Shown here: piece after piece, positions 26,954-35,959 of the stretch
How positions within the stretch are numbered: the first letter of the stretch is position 1
Layout: every line of letters starts with the position of its first letter
The notes under the pieces: generated by a model
Database searches by the model: none
What the model saw: the letters and a program-made list of their open reading frames with translations, nothing else
Told to the model about the DNA's origin: nothing
Origin: Leptotrichia hongkongensis
Lineage (GTDB): Bacteria > Fusobacteriota > Fusobacteriia > Fusobacteriales > Leptotrichiaceae
Assembly: GCF_041538065.1 (NCBI RefSeq)
Contig: NZ_JBGORW010000013.1
Location: forward strand, 1-50,324
DNA: 50,324 nt
Direction: 5' to 3'
Position numbers and translations under genes: made by a program

Positions 26954-28349
26954 AACGATATGTAAACAATATACACAACTTTCAAATAAAGATATTGAAA
27001 AGCTGGAAAAAATATGTGAAGGGCTGCCTGTAATGAGTAAACTTCTAAAGGCGGACGTGTTTATAGACTGCATGACAGAAAATAGAGATACAGCAATTGT
27101 AGTTGCTGAGGCAAAACCAAGAATAGGATCGAGCTATACTCAAAGTGTAGTAGGAAAATTTGCCTATAGGAAAAATGAACCAGCTGTACTTAGAACTCTT
27201 GAAACTGGGCATCCATCAAGAGATTATAAGGCGTTAACGCAAGAAAATAAAAGTGTAACGCAAAATGTAGTACCCATAAGAAGTGATGAACAAGATGGGA
27301 AAATAATAGCCGTTCTTATAGTTGAAGAAGGAATGAATGAGGAAAATATCGGCAAGGGGCTGAGTTTTTTGAACAATGCAACTGATGATATACTTATGAG
27401 TTCTGTTGGAATGATGCGAGAGCGGAAAATTATTGACTATATAAATGATGGAATTATAATCTTTAACGAGGAAGGCATGTGCATATATGCTAATTCCAGA
27501 GCAAAATATGTTTACAGAAAAATTGGCTATAAGGATTCTTTCCTTGGAGAAAAATTTGATAATATTGTAATTGATAATGTTGAATTTGAAGATGTACTAA
27601 GTGGAAAAGTAAATAAAAGATCTGATATAAATATATCAAATATGGTTTTAAGCCTTGAATATATACTAGTAAAGGAAACAAAGAACGTTAAAAATGTAGT
27701 CTTATTTATAAAAGATATTACTGAAATTAAAGTGAAGGAAAAGGAACTAGTCCTAAAATCTGTTGCAATAAAGGAAATACACCATCGAGTAAAGAACAAT
27801 TTGCAGACAATAGCAAGCTTACTTAGAATACAGGCTAGAAAGACTGATGATAAAGCTGTAAAGGCTGCATTTAGTGATAGTATAAATAGAATTTTAAGTA
27901 TTTCAGTTACTCATGAACTGCTTGCACAGAATGGGCTTGACGAACTTGAAATAAAGGAAGTTATAAATAAGATTCTGAAAAATTCAGTGAGAGAGAATTT
28001 AGACGGGCATCTGAAGCTTAAAATAGATGTCATTGGAGACAACTTTGAAATAAGTTCAGATAAGGCAACAACAATAGCCTTGATAGTAAACGAACTTGTA
28101 GAAAATTGTATAAAGCATGCCTTTAAAGGAAAAACTAAAGGACAAATAATAATAAAAGTAAGAAGAGGGGAAATGAAATCCCGTATTTCCATAAGTGATA
28201 ATGGAATAGGAATGGATGAAAGAGATTTTGAAAAAGGAAGCATTGGATTGCAAATAGTTAAAAGTCTTGTGAAAGAGAAACTTTATGGGAATCTGGATAT
28301 AAAGACTGGTAATAAAGGAACTGATATTAGTTTTGGATTTGAAAATTGA
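26946..28349 (+). CDS. eutW: EutW ethanolamine-responsive sensor histidine kinase
   Basis: This 467-residue soluble kinase has no membrane segment. The N-terminal ~140 residues are a sensory domain (H_kinase_N/GAF-like; KPRIGSSYTQSVVGKFAYRK). A PAS-like domain follows (~165-265, DGIIIFNEEGMCIYANS), then a HisKA_2-type box EIHHRVKNNLQTIASLLR with His279/His280, and an HATPase domain (NELVENCIKHAFKG; ISDNGIGMDE). It autophosphorylates in response to ethanolamine and passes phosphate to EutV. ATG 26946 sits six bases after GGAG. ATG 26940 sits directly on it and is less likely. Confidence 0.93.
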   Translation: MLRTICKQYTQLSNKDIEKLEKICEGLPVMSKLLKADVFIDCMTENRDTAIVVAEAKPRIGSSYTQSVVGKFAYRKNEPAVLRTLETGHPSRDYKALTQENKSVTQNVVPIRSDEQDGKIIAVLIVEEGMNEENIGKGLSFLNNATDDILMSSVGMMRERKIIDYINDGIIIFNEEGMCIYANSRAKYVYRKIGYKDSFLGEKFDNIVIDNVEFEDVLSGKVNKRSDINISNMVLSLEYILVKETKNVKNVVLFIKDITEIKVKEKELVLKSVAIKEIHHRVKNNLQTIASLLRIQARKTDDKAVKAAFSDSINRILSISVTHELLAQNGLDELEIKEVINKILKNSVRENLDGHLKLKIDVIGDNFEISSDKATTIALIVNELVENCIKHAFKGKTKGQIIIKVRRGEMKSRISISDNGIGMDERDFEKGSIGLQIVKSLVKEKLYGNLDIKTGNKGTDISFGFEN

Positions 28350-28375
28350 TGATTTAAAGACAAAGGAGTCTTGAG

Positions 28376-29806
28376 ATGACAGAAGAAATACTAAGTGTGG
28401 GGATAGACATTGGAACTTCCACAACACAGCTTATCTTTTCAAAGATATATATAGAAAATAGAGGAAGCGCTTTTACAGCTCCTCAAATAAAAATAATAGG
28501 AAAAGAAGTTGTTTACAGAAGTGAAATTTATATTACCCCATTGGAAAATGAAACAAAAATAGACGCAAAAAAGGTTAAGGAAATAATAGAATCTGAATAC
28601 AAAAAAGCAAATATACAATATAAGGATGTTTCAACAGGAGCTGTGATAATAACAGGAGATACTGCAAGAAAGGAAAATGCTAAGGAAGTATTGCAGATAC
28701 TTAGTGGAATGGCAGGAGATTTTGTTGTAGCAACTGCAGGGCCTGATCTTGAAAGCATTATTGCTGGAAAAGGTTCGGGAGCCTATGGATATTCTGAAGA
28801 AAAAAATACAAGTATCGTAAACTTTGATATAGGAGGAGGTACTACAAATAATGTTGTCTTTAACAGGGGAGAAGTGGAAGACACTACTTGCCTTGATATA
28901 GGAGGACGACTTATAAAATTTGATGAAAACAGGAATACACGTTATATTTTCAAAAAAATGTACGATATTGCTGAAGATGTGAATGTAAAGCTGGAACTAG
29001 GAAAACCTATAAGTGAATCTGATTTGAGAAAAATAACAAGAAGAATGGCACAGCTTATTTTTGAAAGTGTAGAAATTTTTCCAAAAACAGAACTGTATCA
29101 TAAAATTGTAACATATAATGACTTCAGAAAGCACAATAAAGACATTCAACATTACTCATTTACTGGAGGAGTTGCAGATTTCATCTATGGACGTGTAGAA
29201 AAAGATTTGTACAAGTATAATGACATTGGAGTAGTTCTTGGTGAAGAAATTGTAAAAGTTCTGAAAGAATTGAATATAGAGCCTTTGAAGTTAAGTGAAA
29301 CAATAGGAGCGACAGTAGTTGGAGCAGGAAGCCATACTACAGAAATAAGCGGAAGTACAATTACTTATACCGAAGGAATCTTCCCAATAAAAAATATTCC
29401 TGTATTAAAAATGTCTGAGTCAGATGAGAATTTACCTGTTAATGAACTGGGAAAAGTGATAGAAGGTAAACTAGACTGGTTTAGTTCTGAAAATGAACTT
29501 GAAAATGTGGCTCTTGCATTTAAAGGAAAGCATAATATGGCATATAACGAAATAATGGAATTATCTTTAGTAATTTCAGATATTATCAAAAGAAAGCATG
29601 ACAAAAAACATCCTGTAATCGTTATAGTTGAAAATGATATGGCAAAAGTGCTTGGACAATGTATGAAACTGGAGCTTGCTGATTATGACATAATCTGTAT
29701 AGATAGTGTTAAAGTAAGAGACGGAGACTACATTGATATAGGAGCACCATTAGGAAACGGAAATGTTTTGCCTGTCGTAATAAAAACATTGGTATTCAGT
29801 TATTAA
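28376..29806 (+). CDS. eutA: EutA, ethanolamine ammonia-lyase reactivase
   Basis: This 476-residue actin/Hsp70-fold ATPase exchanges inactivated cobalamin in EutBC for fresh adenosylcobalamin. The phosphate-binding motifs are SVGIDIGTSTTQLIFSK at the N-terminus and NFDIGGGTTNNVVF near residue 150. An ATATVVG-like motif GATVVGAGSHTTE occurs near 310. Length is close to the Salmonella protein (467). It sits directly upstream of the lyase genes it serves, preceded by AAAGGAG. Confidence 0.95.
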   Translation: MTEEILSVGIDIGTSTTQLIFSKIYIENRGSAFTAPQIKIIGKEVVYRSEIYITPLENETKIDAKKVKEIIESEYKKANIQYKDVSTGAVIITGDTARKENAKEVLQILSGMAGDFVVATAGPDLESIIAGKGSGAYGYSEEKNTSIVNFDIGGGTTNNVVFNRGEVEDTTCLDIGGRLIKFDENRNTRYIFKKMYDIAEDVNVKLELGKPISESDLRKITRRMAQLIFESVEIFPKTELYHKIVTYNDFRKHNKDIQHYSFTGGVADFIYGRVEKDLYKYNDIGVVLGEEIVKVLKELNIEPLKLSETIGATVVGAGSHTTEISGSTITYTEGIFPIKNIPVLKMSESDENLPVNELGKVIEGKLDWFSSENELENVALAFKGKHNMAYNEIMELSLVISDIIKRKHDKKHPVIVIVENDMAKVLGQCMKLELADYDIICIDSVKVRDGDYIDIGAPLGNGNVLPVVIKTLVFSY

Positions 29807-29836
29807 ATTAATAAATTTTAGAGAGGTGGCAATAAG

Positions 29837-31201
29837 ATGGTATTAAAAACAAAATTATTCGGTCATACGTATGAATTTAAATCTGTAAAAGATGTACAGA
29901 ATAAGGCAAGTGAATTTAGATCAGGAGATGAACTTGCGGGAGTAAGTGCAAGTACAGCGGAAGAAAGAGTTGCCGCAAAAGCTGTGTTGGCTGAGTTAAC
30001 ATTGGCAGACTTAAGAAACAATCCGGCAGTACCTTATGAAGAAGATGAAGTTACAAGAATTATCCAGGATGCTGTAAATGAAAAGATTTACGGAGAAATA
30101 AAAAACTGGACTGTAAGTGAATTAAGAGAATGGATTTTGGATTCTCATACAAGTGGTGATGACATAAAGAGAATCAGTAAAGGTCTTACAAGTGAAATGG
30201 TAGCAGCAGTTGCCAAACTTATGAGTAATATGGACCTTATTCAAGGAGCAAGCAAAATAAGAATTAAAAAATTCTGTAATACTGAAATAGGTGGAGAAGG
30301 AATACTTGCAACAAGATTACAGCCTAACCATACAACAGATGATCCAGATGGAATTATGCTATCAACTTATGAAGGGCTTAGTTTTGGGCAAGGAGATGCT
30401 CTTTTAGGGTTAAACCCAGTTGATGACAGTGTTGACAGTGTTATGAGAGTGCTGCACAGATTCCATGAAATTAAGACTAAATGGCAAATTCCTACACAAA
30501 TATGTGTATTAGCTCACGTAACTACACAAATGGAAGCAATTAGAAGAGGAGCACCTACAGACTTAGTTTTCCAAAGTATTGCGGGATCTGAAAAAGGAAA
30601 TGAAGCATTTGGAATAAATGGAACAATGATTCAGGAAGCAAGAGATTTGGCATTAAAACATGGAACAGCGACAGGACCTAACGTAATGTACTTTGAAACA
30701 GGACAAGGTTCAGAATTGTCATCAGATGCTCACCATGGTTGCGATCAGGTTACAATGGAAGCAAGATGCTACGGATTTGCGAAAAAATTTGATCCATTTA
30801 TTGTAAATACGGTTGTTGGATTTATCGGACCAGAATATTTGTATAACAGTAAACAAGTAATAAGAGCTGGACTTGAAGATCATTTCATGGGTAAACTTAC
30901 TGGAATCTCAATGGGAGTTGACGCTTGCTACACTAACCACATGAAAGCAGATCAAAATGATATTGAAAACTTGAAAGTATTATTAACAGTAGCAGGATGT
31001 AATTACTTTATGGCTATTCCTGCAGGAGATGATATAATGCTTAACTATCAAACATCTTCTTATCATGATGATGCTACATTAAGAGAACTATGTAACAGAA
31101 GACCTATAAAACCTTTTGAACAATGGTTAGAAAAAATGGGAATAATGAAAGATGGAAAACTTACAGATAGAGCCGGAGACGCTTCAATTTTCTTAAAATA
31201 G
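29837..31201 (+). CDS. eutB: ethanolamine ammonia-lyase large subunit EutB
   Basis: This 454-residue catalytic TIM-barrel subunit binds ethanolamine and, with EutC, adenosylcobalamin, splitting ethanolamine into ammonia and acetaldehyde. Recognisable blocks: TRLQPNHTTDDPDGIM, GLSFGQGDALLGLNPVDDS, YFETGQGSELSSDAHHGCD and TGISMGVDACYTNHMKADQ. Length matches the family (~453). GAGAGGTGG lies upstream. The stop is 13 bases before eutC. Confidence 0.98.
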   Translation: MVLKTKLFGHTYEFKSVKDVQNKASEFRSGDELAGVSASTAEERVAAKAVLAELTLADLRNNPAVPYEEDEVTRIIQDAVNEKIYGEIKNWTVSELREWILDSHTSGDDIKRISKGLTSEMVAAVAKLMSNMDLIQGASKIRIKKFCNTEIGGEGILATRLQPNHTTDDPDGIMLSTYEGLSFGQGDALLGLNPVDDSVDSVMRVLHRFHEIKTKWQIPTQICVLAHVTTQMEAIRRGAPTDLVFQSIAGSEKGNEAFGINGTMIQEARDLALKHGTATGPNVMYFETGQGSELSSDAHHGCDQVTMEARCYGFAKKFDPFIVNTVVGFIGPEYLYNSKQVIRAGLEDHFMGKLTGISMGVDACYTNHMKADQNDIENLKVLLTVAGCNYFMAIPAGDDIMLNYQTSSYHDDATLRELCNRRPIKPFEQWLEKMGIMKDGKLTDRAGDASIFLK

Positions 31202-31214
31202 GGAGGAAAAATCA

Positions 31215-32141
31215 ATGTTATCAGAAAGAGAACTAAAAGACGTAATTGAAAAAATAATAGGTGAAATGAAAATAGACGAACCATCAACAACTGTTGAAGA
31301 AAAAGCACCAGTTGTCAGTACAAGCTCAGTTTATATTGAAAGTGGAGATGAGCCACGTGAAAATCCACATATTGTAAATGGAGAAGTAAGAGATATTGGA
31401 AAAATAAATATAAAAGATCAAATGCTTGTGGATAATCCTGAAGACAAAGAAGAATATATGAAGTTAAAACAAAAAACATCTGCAAGACTTGGAATTGGAA
31501 GAGCTGGAACAAGAATGAGAACAGAAGTTTTGTTAAGATTAAGAGCAGACCACGCTGCAGCGCAAGATGCCGTGTTCAATGATGTGCCTACAGAATTTCT
31601 TGATGAGCTTGGATTGTTTGAAGTTACTACTGAATGTGAAAGCAGAGACCAATATATCACACGTCCTGATTTAGGAAGAAGAATTTCTGAAGAAGGAATA
31701 AAGACAATAGAAGAAAAATGCAAAAAAAATCCAACAGTTCAAATATTATTGTCAGATGGATTAAGTTCAACTGCAGTTGAAGCAAATGCAAAAAATATAA
31801 TACCTGCATTGTTAAATGGGCTTAAAGGATATGGAATTGAGACAGGAACACCATTTTTTATCAAATATGGAAGAGTTGGAGCAGGAGATCACGTTGGAGA
31901 AATTTTAAATGCTGATGTAGTTTGTATATTAATAGGAGAACGTCCTGGACTTACAACTGCAGAAAGTATGAGTGCCTACATTACTTACAAGGCTCGTCCT
32001 GGAATTTCTGAAGCAAAAAGAACAGTTGTTTCAAATATTCATAAGGATGGAACTCCATCTTCAGAAGCAGGAGCTCACGTTGCTACATTAATTAAGAAAG
32101 TAATTGATGCAAAAGCAAGTGGACAAGATTTAAAATTATAA
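31215..32141 (+). CDS. eutC: ethanolamine ammonia-lyase small subunit EutC
   Basis: This 308-residue small subunit completes the cobalamin site. It shows RLGIGRAGTRMRTEVLLRLR, ADHAAAQDAVFNDVP and ILIGERPGLTTAESMSAYIT. The N-terminus MLSERELKDVIEKIIGEMKI is an amphipathic helix, consistent with the EutC microcompartment-targeting sequence known in Salmonella. GGAGG precedes the ATG. Confidence 0.97.
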   Translation: MLSERELKDVIEKIIGEMKIDEPSTTVEEKAPVVSTSSVYIESGDEPRENPHIVNGEVRDIGKINIKDQMLVDNPEDKEEYMKLKQKTSARLGIGRAGTRMRTEVLLRLRADHAAAQDAVFNDVPTEFLDELGLFEVTTECESRDQYITRPDLGRRISEEGIKTIEEKCKKNPTVQILLSDGLSSTAVEANAKNIIPALLNGLKGYGIETGTPFFIKYGRVGAGDHVGEILNADVVCILIGERPGLTTAESMSAYITYKARPGISEAKRTVVSNIHKDGTPSSEAGAHVATLIKKVIDAKASGQDLKL

Positions 32142-32186
32142 AATTAACTTAATAAAAAATAAAAATTAAAAACTTTAGGAGGAACA

Positions 32187-32840
32187 ATGAAAGGCGATAG
32201 ATTAAAAGCTAATGTACTAGCTGTAAGATTAATTCCAAATGTAGATGATGATATGGCTAAAGAACTGGAATTACCCGAAGGACATAGAAGTATAGGAATT
32301 ATAACAGCAGATTGTGACGATGTTACATATACTGCACTTGATGAAGCTACAAAAAAAGCTGTAGTTGATGTAGTTTACGGAAAATCATTCTATGGTGGAG
32401 CTGCAAATGCAAATACAAAACTTGCAGGAGAAGTAATAGGAATATTGTCAGGGCCTACTCCTGCGGAAGTAAAAAGTGGACTAGCTGCAGCAGTTGACTT
32501 TATTGAAAATGAAGGAGCATTCATAAGTGCAAATGATGATGATAGCATTGCATATTATGCACATTGTGTATCAAGAACAGGAAGTTATTTATCAAAAACA
32601 GCAGGAATTGCAGAAGGAGAATCATTAGCATACCTAATAGCACCTCCGCTTGAAGCAATGTACGCTTTAGATGTTGCATTAAAAGCCGCAGATGTAAGTT
32701 TAGTTGCATTCTTTGGACCACCTTCAGAAACAAACTTTGGTGGAGCACTTTTAACAGGAAGTCAGTCAGCATGTAAAGCTGCGTGCGATGCTTTCGCTGA
32801 AGCAGTAAAATCTGTGGCAGATAATCCATTAAATTATTAA
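32187..32840 (+). CDS. eutL: EutL shell protein (tandem BMC, trimeric)
   Basis: This 217-residue tandem BMC-domain protein forms pseudohexameric trimers with a gated central pore. Family stretches include ANVLAVRLIPNVDDDMAKEL, GKSFYGGAANANTKLAGEVI, SYLSKTAGIAEGESLAYLI and PPSETNFGGALLTGSQSACK. Length matches enteric EutL (219). AGGAGG lies seven bases before the ATG. A long inverted repeat follows the stop, before eutH. Confidence 0.96.
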   Translation: MKGDRLKANVLAVRLIPNVDDDMAKELELPEGHRSIGIITADCDDVTYTALDEATKKAVVDVVYGKSFYGGAANANTKLAGEVIGILSGPTPAEVKSGLAAAVDFIENEGAFISANDDDSIAYYAHCVSRTGSYLSKTAGIAEGESLAYLIAPPLEAMYALDVALKAADVSLVAFFGPPSETNFGGALLTGSQSACKAACDAFAEAVKSVADNPLNY

Positions 32841-32862
32841 TTGAAGAACCATTGTTATAAAC

Positions 32863-32929
32863 TAGAATTGCCTTGTAAATTTATAGCATTAAATTTTTAA
32901 ATAAAAAATATTTTTATTGGGCAATTCTA
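32863..32929 (+). repeat. inverted repeat between eutL and eutH
   Basis: TAGAATTGCC (32863-32872) is perfectly complementary to GGCAATTCTA (32920-32929). The enclosed 47 bases are AT-rich and can fold further. A weak T run follows, so it could be a partial terminator or processing stem that lowers expression of eutH and later genes. The remaining bases to 33103 are AT-rich, with GGGAGG serving eutH. Confidence 0.5.
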
Positions 32930-33103
32930 AATTTTTATAAAATATTTAAAAAATTTTTAAGTATAGTTCTATTTGTGTAATTAAAGTTTTTGTAATCCAA
33001 ATTAATAAAAAGAATTTTATAGAAAATGATTTTGAATAAATATAATTTTGAGTATTTTCATTTAAAACAAAATAATTAAATGAAAATTTGGGAGGAATAT
33101 AAA

Positions 33104-34201
33104 ATGGGAATAGATAAAATAATAATTATTATTATGACTATCTTTATGGCAATAGGTGGAATAGATAAAATATTTGGAAATAAACTGGGATATGGTGAAA
33201 AATTTGAGGAAGGAATAATGGCTATGGGGTCACTTGCGGTTGCTATGGTTGGGATTATTTCTTTAGCACCAGTTTTAGGAAATATTTTGACACCAATAGT
33301 AGGACCAATTTATTCAGCATTAGGAGCAGATCCGGCTATGTTTGCAACAACACTTCTTGCAAATGATATGGGAGGAGCTCCGCTTGCATTAGGAATGGCT
33401 AAAAATCCAGAAGCTGGAAGATTAGCGGCATTTATATTAGGTTCGATGATGGGACCAACTATCGTGTTTACAATACCAGTAGCATTAGGAATTATTGAAA
33501 AAGATGACAAGCCATTTTTGGCAAAAGGAATTTTAGCTGGAATTACTACAATACCGTTAGGAGTACTTGCAGGAGGATTAGTGGCTGGATTCCCAATAGG
33601 ATTGATTTTGGTGAATTTGATACCAATAATAATAGTTGCTGCATTAATTATTTTAGGATTAATTTTTATTCCTGAAAAAATGACAAAAGGATTTGCAGTT
33701 TTTGGTCAAGCAGTAGTAATTATAATTACAATAGGACTAGTAGCTTCAATAATTGAAGCATTGACAGGGTTTGTAGTAATTCCTGGAATGGCTCCAATAG
33801 CTGATGGTTTAGGAACAGTTGGAGCAATTGCGATAGTTCTTGCTGGAGCATATCCATTAGTACATTTTATTACAAAAGTATTTGGTAAACCGCTTGAAGT
33901 ATTAGGAAAAGGTCTTGGAATGAACGAAGCTGGAGCAGCTGGGTTAGTTGCAACTTTAGCTAATAATATCCCTATGTTTGGAATTTTAAAAGATATGGAT
34001 GCAAATGGAAAGGTTATGAATATTGCCTTTGCAGTAAGTGCAGCATTTGTTTTTGGAGACCATTTAGGATTTACAGCTGGATTTGATGGTGGAAAATATA
34101 CTCAAATGATTTTCCCAATGATAGTTGGAAAATTAGTGGCAGGAGTAACAGCAATAGTTGTAGCAAAAATATTATTCTGCAAAAAAGAAACTGCAAAATA
34201 A
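33104..34201 (+). CDS. eutH: EutH ethanolamine permease
   Basis: This 365-residue polytopic membrane protein has about ten hydrophobic segments. Typical blocks are DKIFGNKLGYGEKFEEGIMA, LLANDMGGAPLALGMAKNPE, GSMMGPTIVFTIPVALGII and FGDHLGFTAGFDGGKYTQM. It imports (protonated) ethanolamine across the inner membrane. ATG 33104 has GGGAGG ten bases upstream. The in-frame ATG at 33080 precedes that site and is rejected. The segment ends 36 bases before an exported phosphatase. Confidence 0.95.
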   Translation: MGIDKIIIIIMTIFMAIGGIDKIFGNKLGYGEKFEEGIMAMGSLAVAMVGIISLAPVLGNILTPIVGPIYSALGADPAMFATTLLANDMGGAPLALGMAKNPEAGRLAAFILGSMMGPTIVFTIPVALGIIEKDDKPFLAKGILAGITTIPLGVLAGGLVAGFPIGLILVNLIPIIIVAALIILGLIFIPEKMTKGFAVFGQAVVIIITIGLVASIIEALTGFVVIPGMAPIADGLGTVGAIAIVLAGAYPLVHFITKVFGKPLEVLGKGLGMNEAGAAGLVATLANNIPMFGILKDMDANGKVMNIAFAVSAAFVFGDHLGFTAGFDGGKYTQMIFPMIVGKLVAGVTAIVVAKILFCKKETAK

Positions 34202-34236
34202 AAATGTGAAAAAATGATTATCTGAGGAGATGAAAG

Positions 34237-35382
34237 ATGAAATTTAGTATGAAAAAATTGATTGGATTATTGGTATTTTTAGTTATGGCATTCGCTTTAT
34301 CAGCTGCTAATTTGGACGAATTGAGATGGGTTCCAAAAAACAGGGAAGCTTTATCAAAACTTATAGATGAAAATAAAAATCAAGGAAATTATGTAGTCTT
34401 TGACTGGGATTATACATCAATTTATCAAGATACACAAGAAAATTTGTTTAGATATCAGATAGATAATTTAAAGTTCAAAATGACACCGGCACAATTTTCA
34501 AAAGCAATAAGAAAAGATATTCCGCTTGATAACTTTGCAAAAGACTATGTTAATGTAAAAGGTCAACCTATTAACATTACAAAAATAGCAAATGATTTGG
34601 ATAAAAGATATACTTTTCTTTACAATAACTATATAAAAACTCAAAAAATGTCTTTGGAAAAAATTAAACAAACTGAAGAATTTAAAGATTTTAGAGGAAA
34701 ATTAGCATTTCTTTATGAAGCAATAGGTGGAAGTTTTTCACATGATGTAGCTTATCCTTGGGTACTTTACCTATTTGAAAATATGAGCGTATCAGAAGTG
34801 CAAAAACTAGCTAAGGAAGCAAATGATTTTGGAATTGGGAATAAACTTGGGAAATATGTTCTTGAGTCAAGTGATAAACTAACAGGTGAAGCAGGTAAAG
34901 TAAGCCATCAATATAAGAGTGGTTTGAGAACTCAGCCTGAAACAGCCAATTTATTTCATGAATTTGAAAAAAATGGTATAAAAGTATATATAGTTTCAGC
35001 TTCTCTTGAAGATATTGTAAAAGTATTTGCAAGCAATAAGTCTTATGGATATAATTTAAGTTCTGATAGTGTTTATGGAATGCGTCTTGAAATGAACGGA
35101 GACAAATATGTTGCCGAATATAAGCATGGTTATCCACAAACACAGACTAAAGGAAAAGTTGAAGTAATAAATAAATACTTGAAACCTAAACATGGTGGAA
35201 AAGATCCGCTTCTAGTTGCAGGAGACAGTGAAGGAGATGTAAATATGCTTTCTGAATACAAAGGTACAAAAGCACTTCTTCTTATGAAAAGAAAAGGAAA
35301 ACTTGACAATCTTGCAAAAGATGCTAGAGCGTTAATTCAAACAAGAAACGAAGAAACAGGGTTATTCGTTCCTGAAAATTAA
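34237..35382 (+). CDS. exported HAD-superfamily phosphatase in the eut operon
   Basis: This 381-residue protein has a signal peptide (GLLVFLVMAFALSAANLDEL) without a lipobox Cys, so it is probably periplasmic. HAD motifs are intact: motif I VVFDWDYTS (Asp56 nucleophile, Asp58), motif II YIVSAS, a later Lys, and motif IV LVAGDSEGDVNML. The fold and export resemble phosphorylcholine phosphatases (PchP-like). Between eutH and eutQ, with AGGAG upstream, it could release ethanolamine from phosphoethanolamine outside the inner membrane for EutH. The substrate is inferred. It is not part of the classical eut set. Confidence 0.82.
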   Translation: MKFSMKKLIGLLVFLVMAFALSAANLDELRWVPKNREALSKLIDENKNQGNYVVFDWDYTSIYQDTQENLFRYQIDNLKFKMTPAQFSKAIRKDIPLDNFAKDYVNVKGQPINITKIANDLDKRYTFLYNNYIKTQKMSLEKIKQTEEFKDFRGKLAFLYEAIGGSFSHDVAYPWVLYLFENMSVSEVQKLAKEANDFGIGNKLGKYVLESSDKLTGEAGKVSHQYKSGLRTQPETANLFHEFEKNGIKVYIVSASLEDIVKVFASNKSYGYNLSSDSVYGMRLEMNGDKYVAEYKHGYPQTQTKGKVEVINKYLKPKHGGKDPLLVAGDSEGDVNMLSEYKGTKALLLMKRKGKLDNLAKDARALIQTRNEETGLFVPEN

Positions 35383-35407
35383 TTGAAAGATTTTGGAGGA
35401 AGAAATA

Positions 35408-35869
35408 ATGGACTTAAAAAATTTAGATAAGGAAACATTGGAAAAAATATTAAGAAAAGTAGTACAAGAAGAACTTGGAAGAAAAGTTGGAGGATTTGAA
35501 AAACATATTGATAAAAGTGGAGTAGGAGTTGTTAAAATCCCTTCAGTAAAACCTGAAAGATTTGATACTGGAAATCCTAATGACAAAGTATTCTTAACCG
35601 ATGTATTTACAATAGAAGAAAGCGGAAGATTGAGTTGCGGAGTTATGGAAATGGAAGAATCTGCATTTGATTGGGAACTGAACTACGATGAAATAGATTA
35701 TGTAATAGACGGAACATTAGAAATTATAGTAGATGGACGTAAAGTTACAGGAAACAGGGGAGATGCCATTTTAATCCCTAAAGGTTCAAAAATAAAATTT
35801 AGTGCTCCTAACTTTGCAAGATTCTTATATGTAATCTATCCTGCAAATTGGCAAGACACTTGTAAATAA
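35408..35869 (+). CDS. eutQ: EutQ cupin-domain protein (short form)
   Basis: This 153-residue protein covers the cupin half of EutQ: CGVMEMEESAFDWELNYDEI, VIDGTLEIIVDGRKVTGNRG and ILIPKGSKIKFSAP, ending in ARFLYVIYPANWQDT. Enteric EutQ (~229 residues, reported as an acetate kinase needed during anaerobic growth) has an extra N-terminal domain that is found here as a separate gene at 24814. The N-terminus LDKETLEKILRKVVQEEL is an amphipathic, encapsulation-like helix. ATG 35408 follows GGAGG by eight bases. The TTG at 35393 is rejected. It is the last gene of the operon. Confidence 0.9.
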   Translation: MDLKNLDKETLEKILRKVVQEELGRKVGGFEKHIDKSGVGVVKIPSVKPERFDTGNPNDKVFLTDVFTIEESGRLSCGVMEMEESAFDWELNYDEIDYVIDGTLEIIVDGRKVTGNRGDAILIPKGSKIKFSAPNFARFLYVIYPANWQDTCK

Positions 35870-35893
35870 GTTAAATAAATACCCCTAAAAAAT

Positions 35894-35940
35894 AGAGGCT
35901 GTAAAATGATATAACAATAACAGCCTCTTTATTTATTTAA
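35894..35940. terminator. bidirectional terminator between eutQ and nikE
   Basis: AGAGGCTGT (35894-35902) pairs with ACAGCCTCT (35930-35938). It is followed by TTTATTTATTT on the + strand and flanked by an A run (35886-35892) that gives a T tract on the - strand, so it can end both convergent operons. Confidence 0.85.
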
Positions 35941-35959
35941 AAAATACCTAGAGAGTTAT

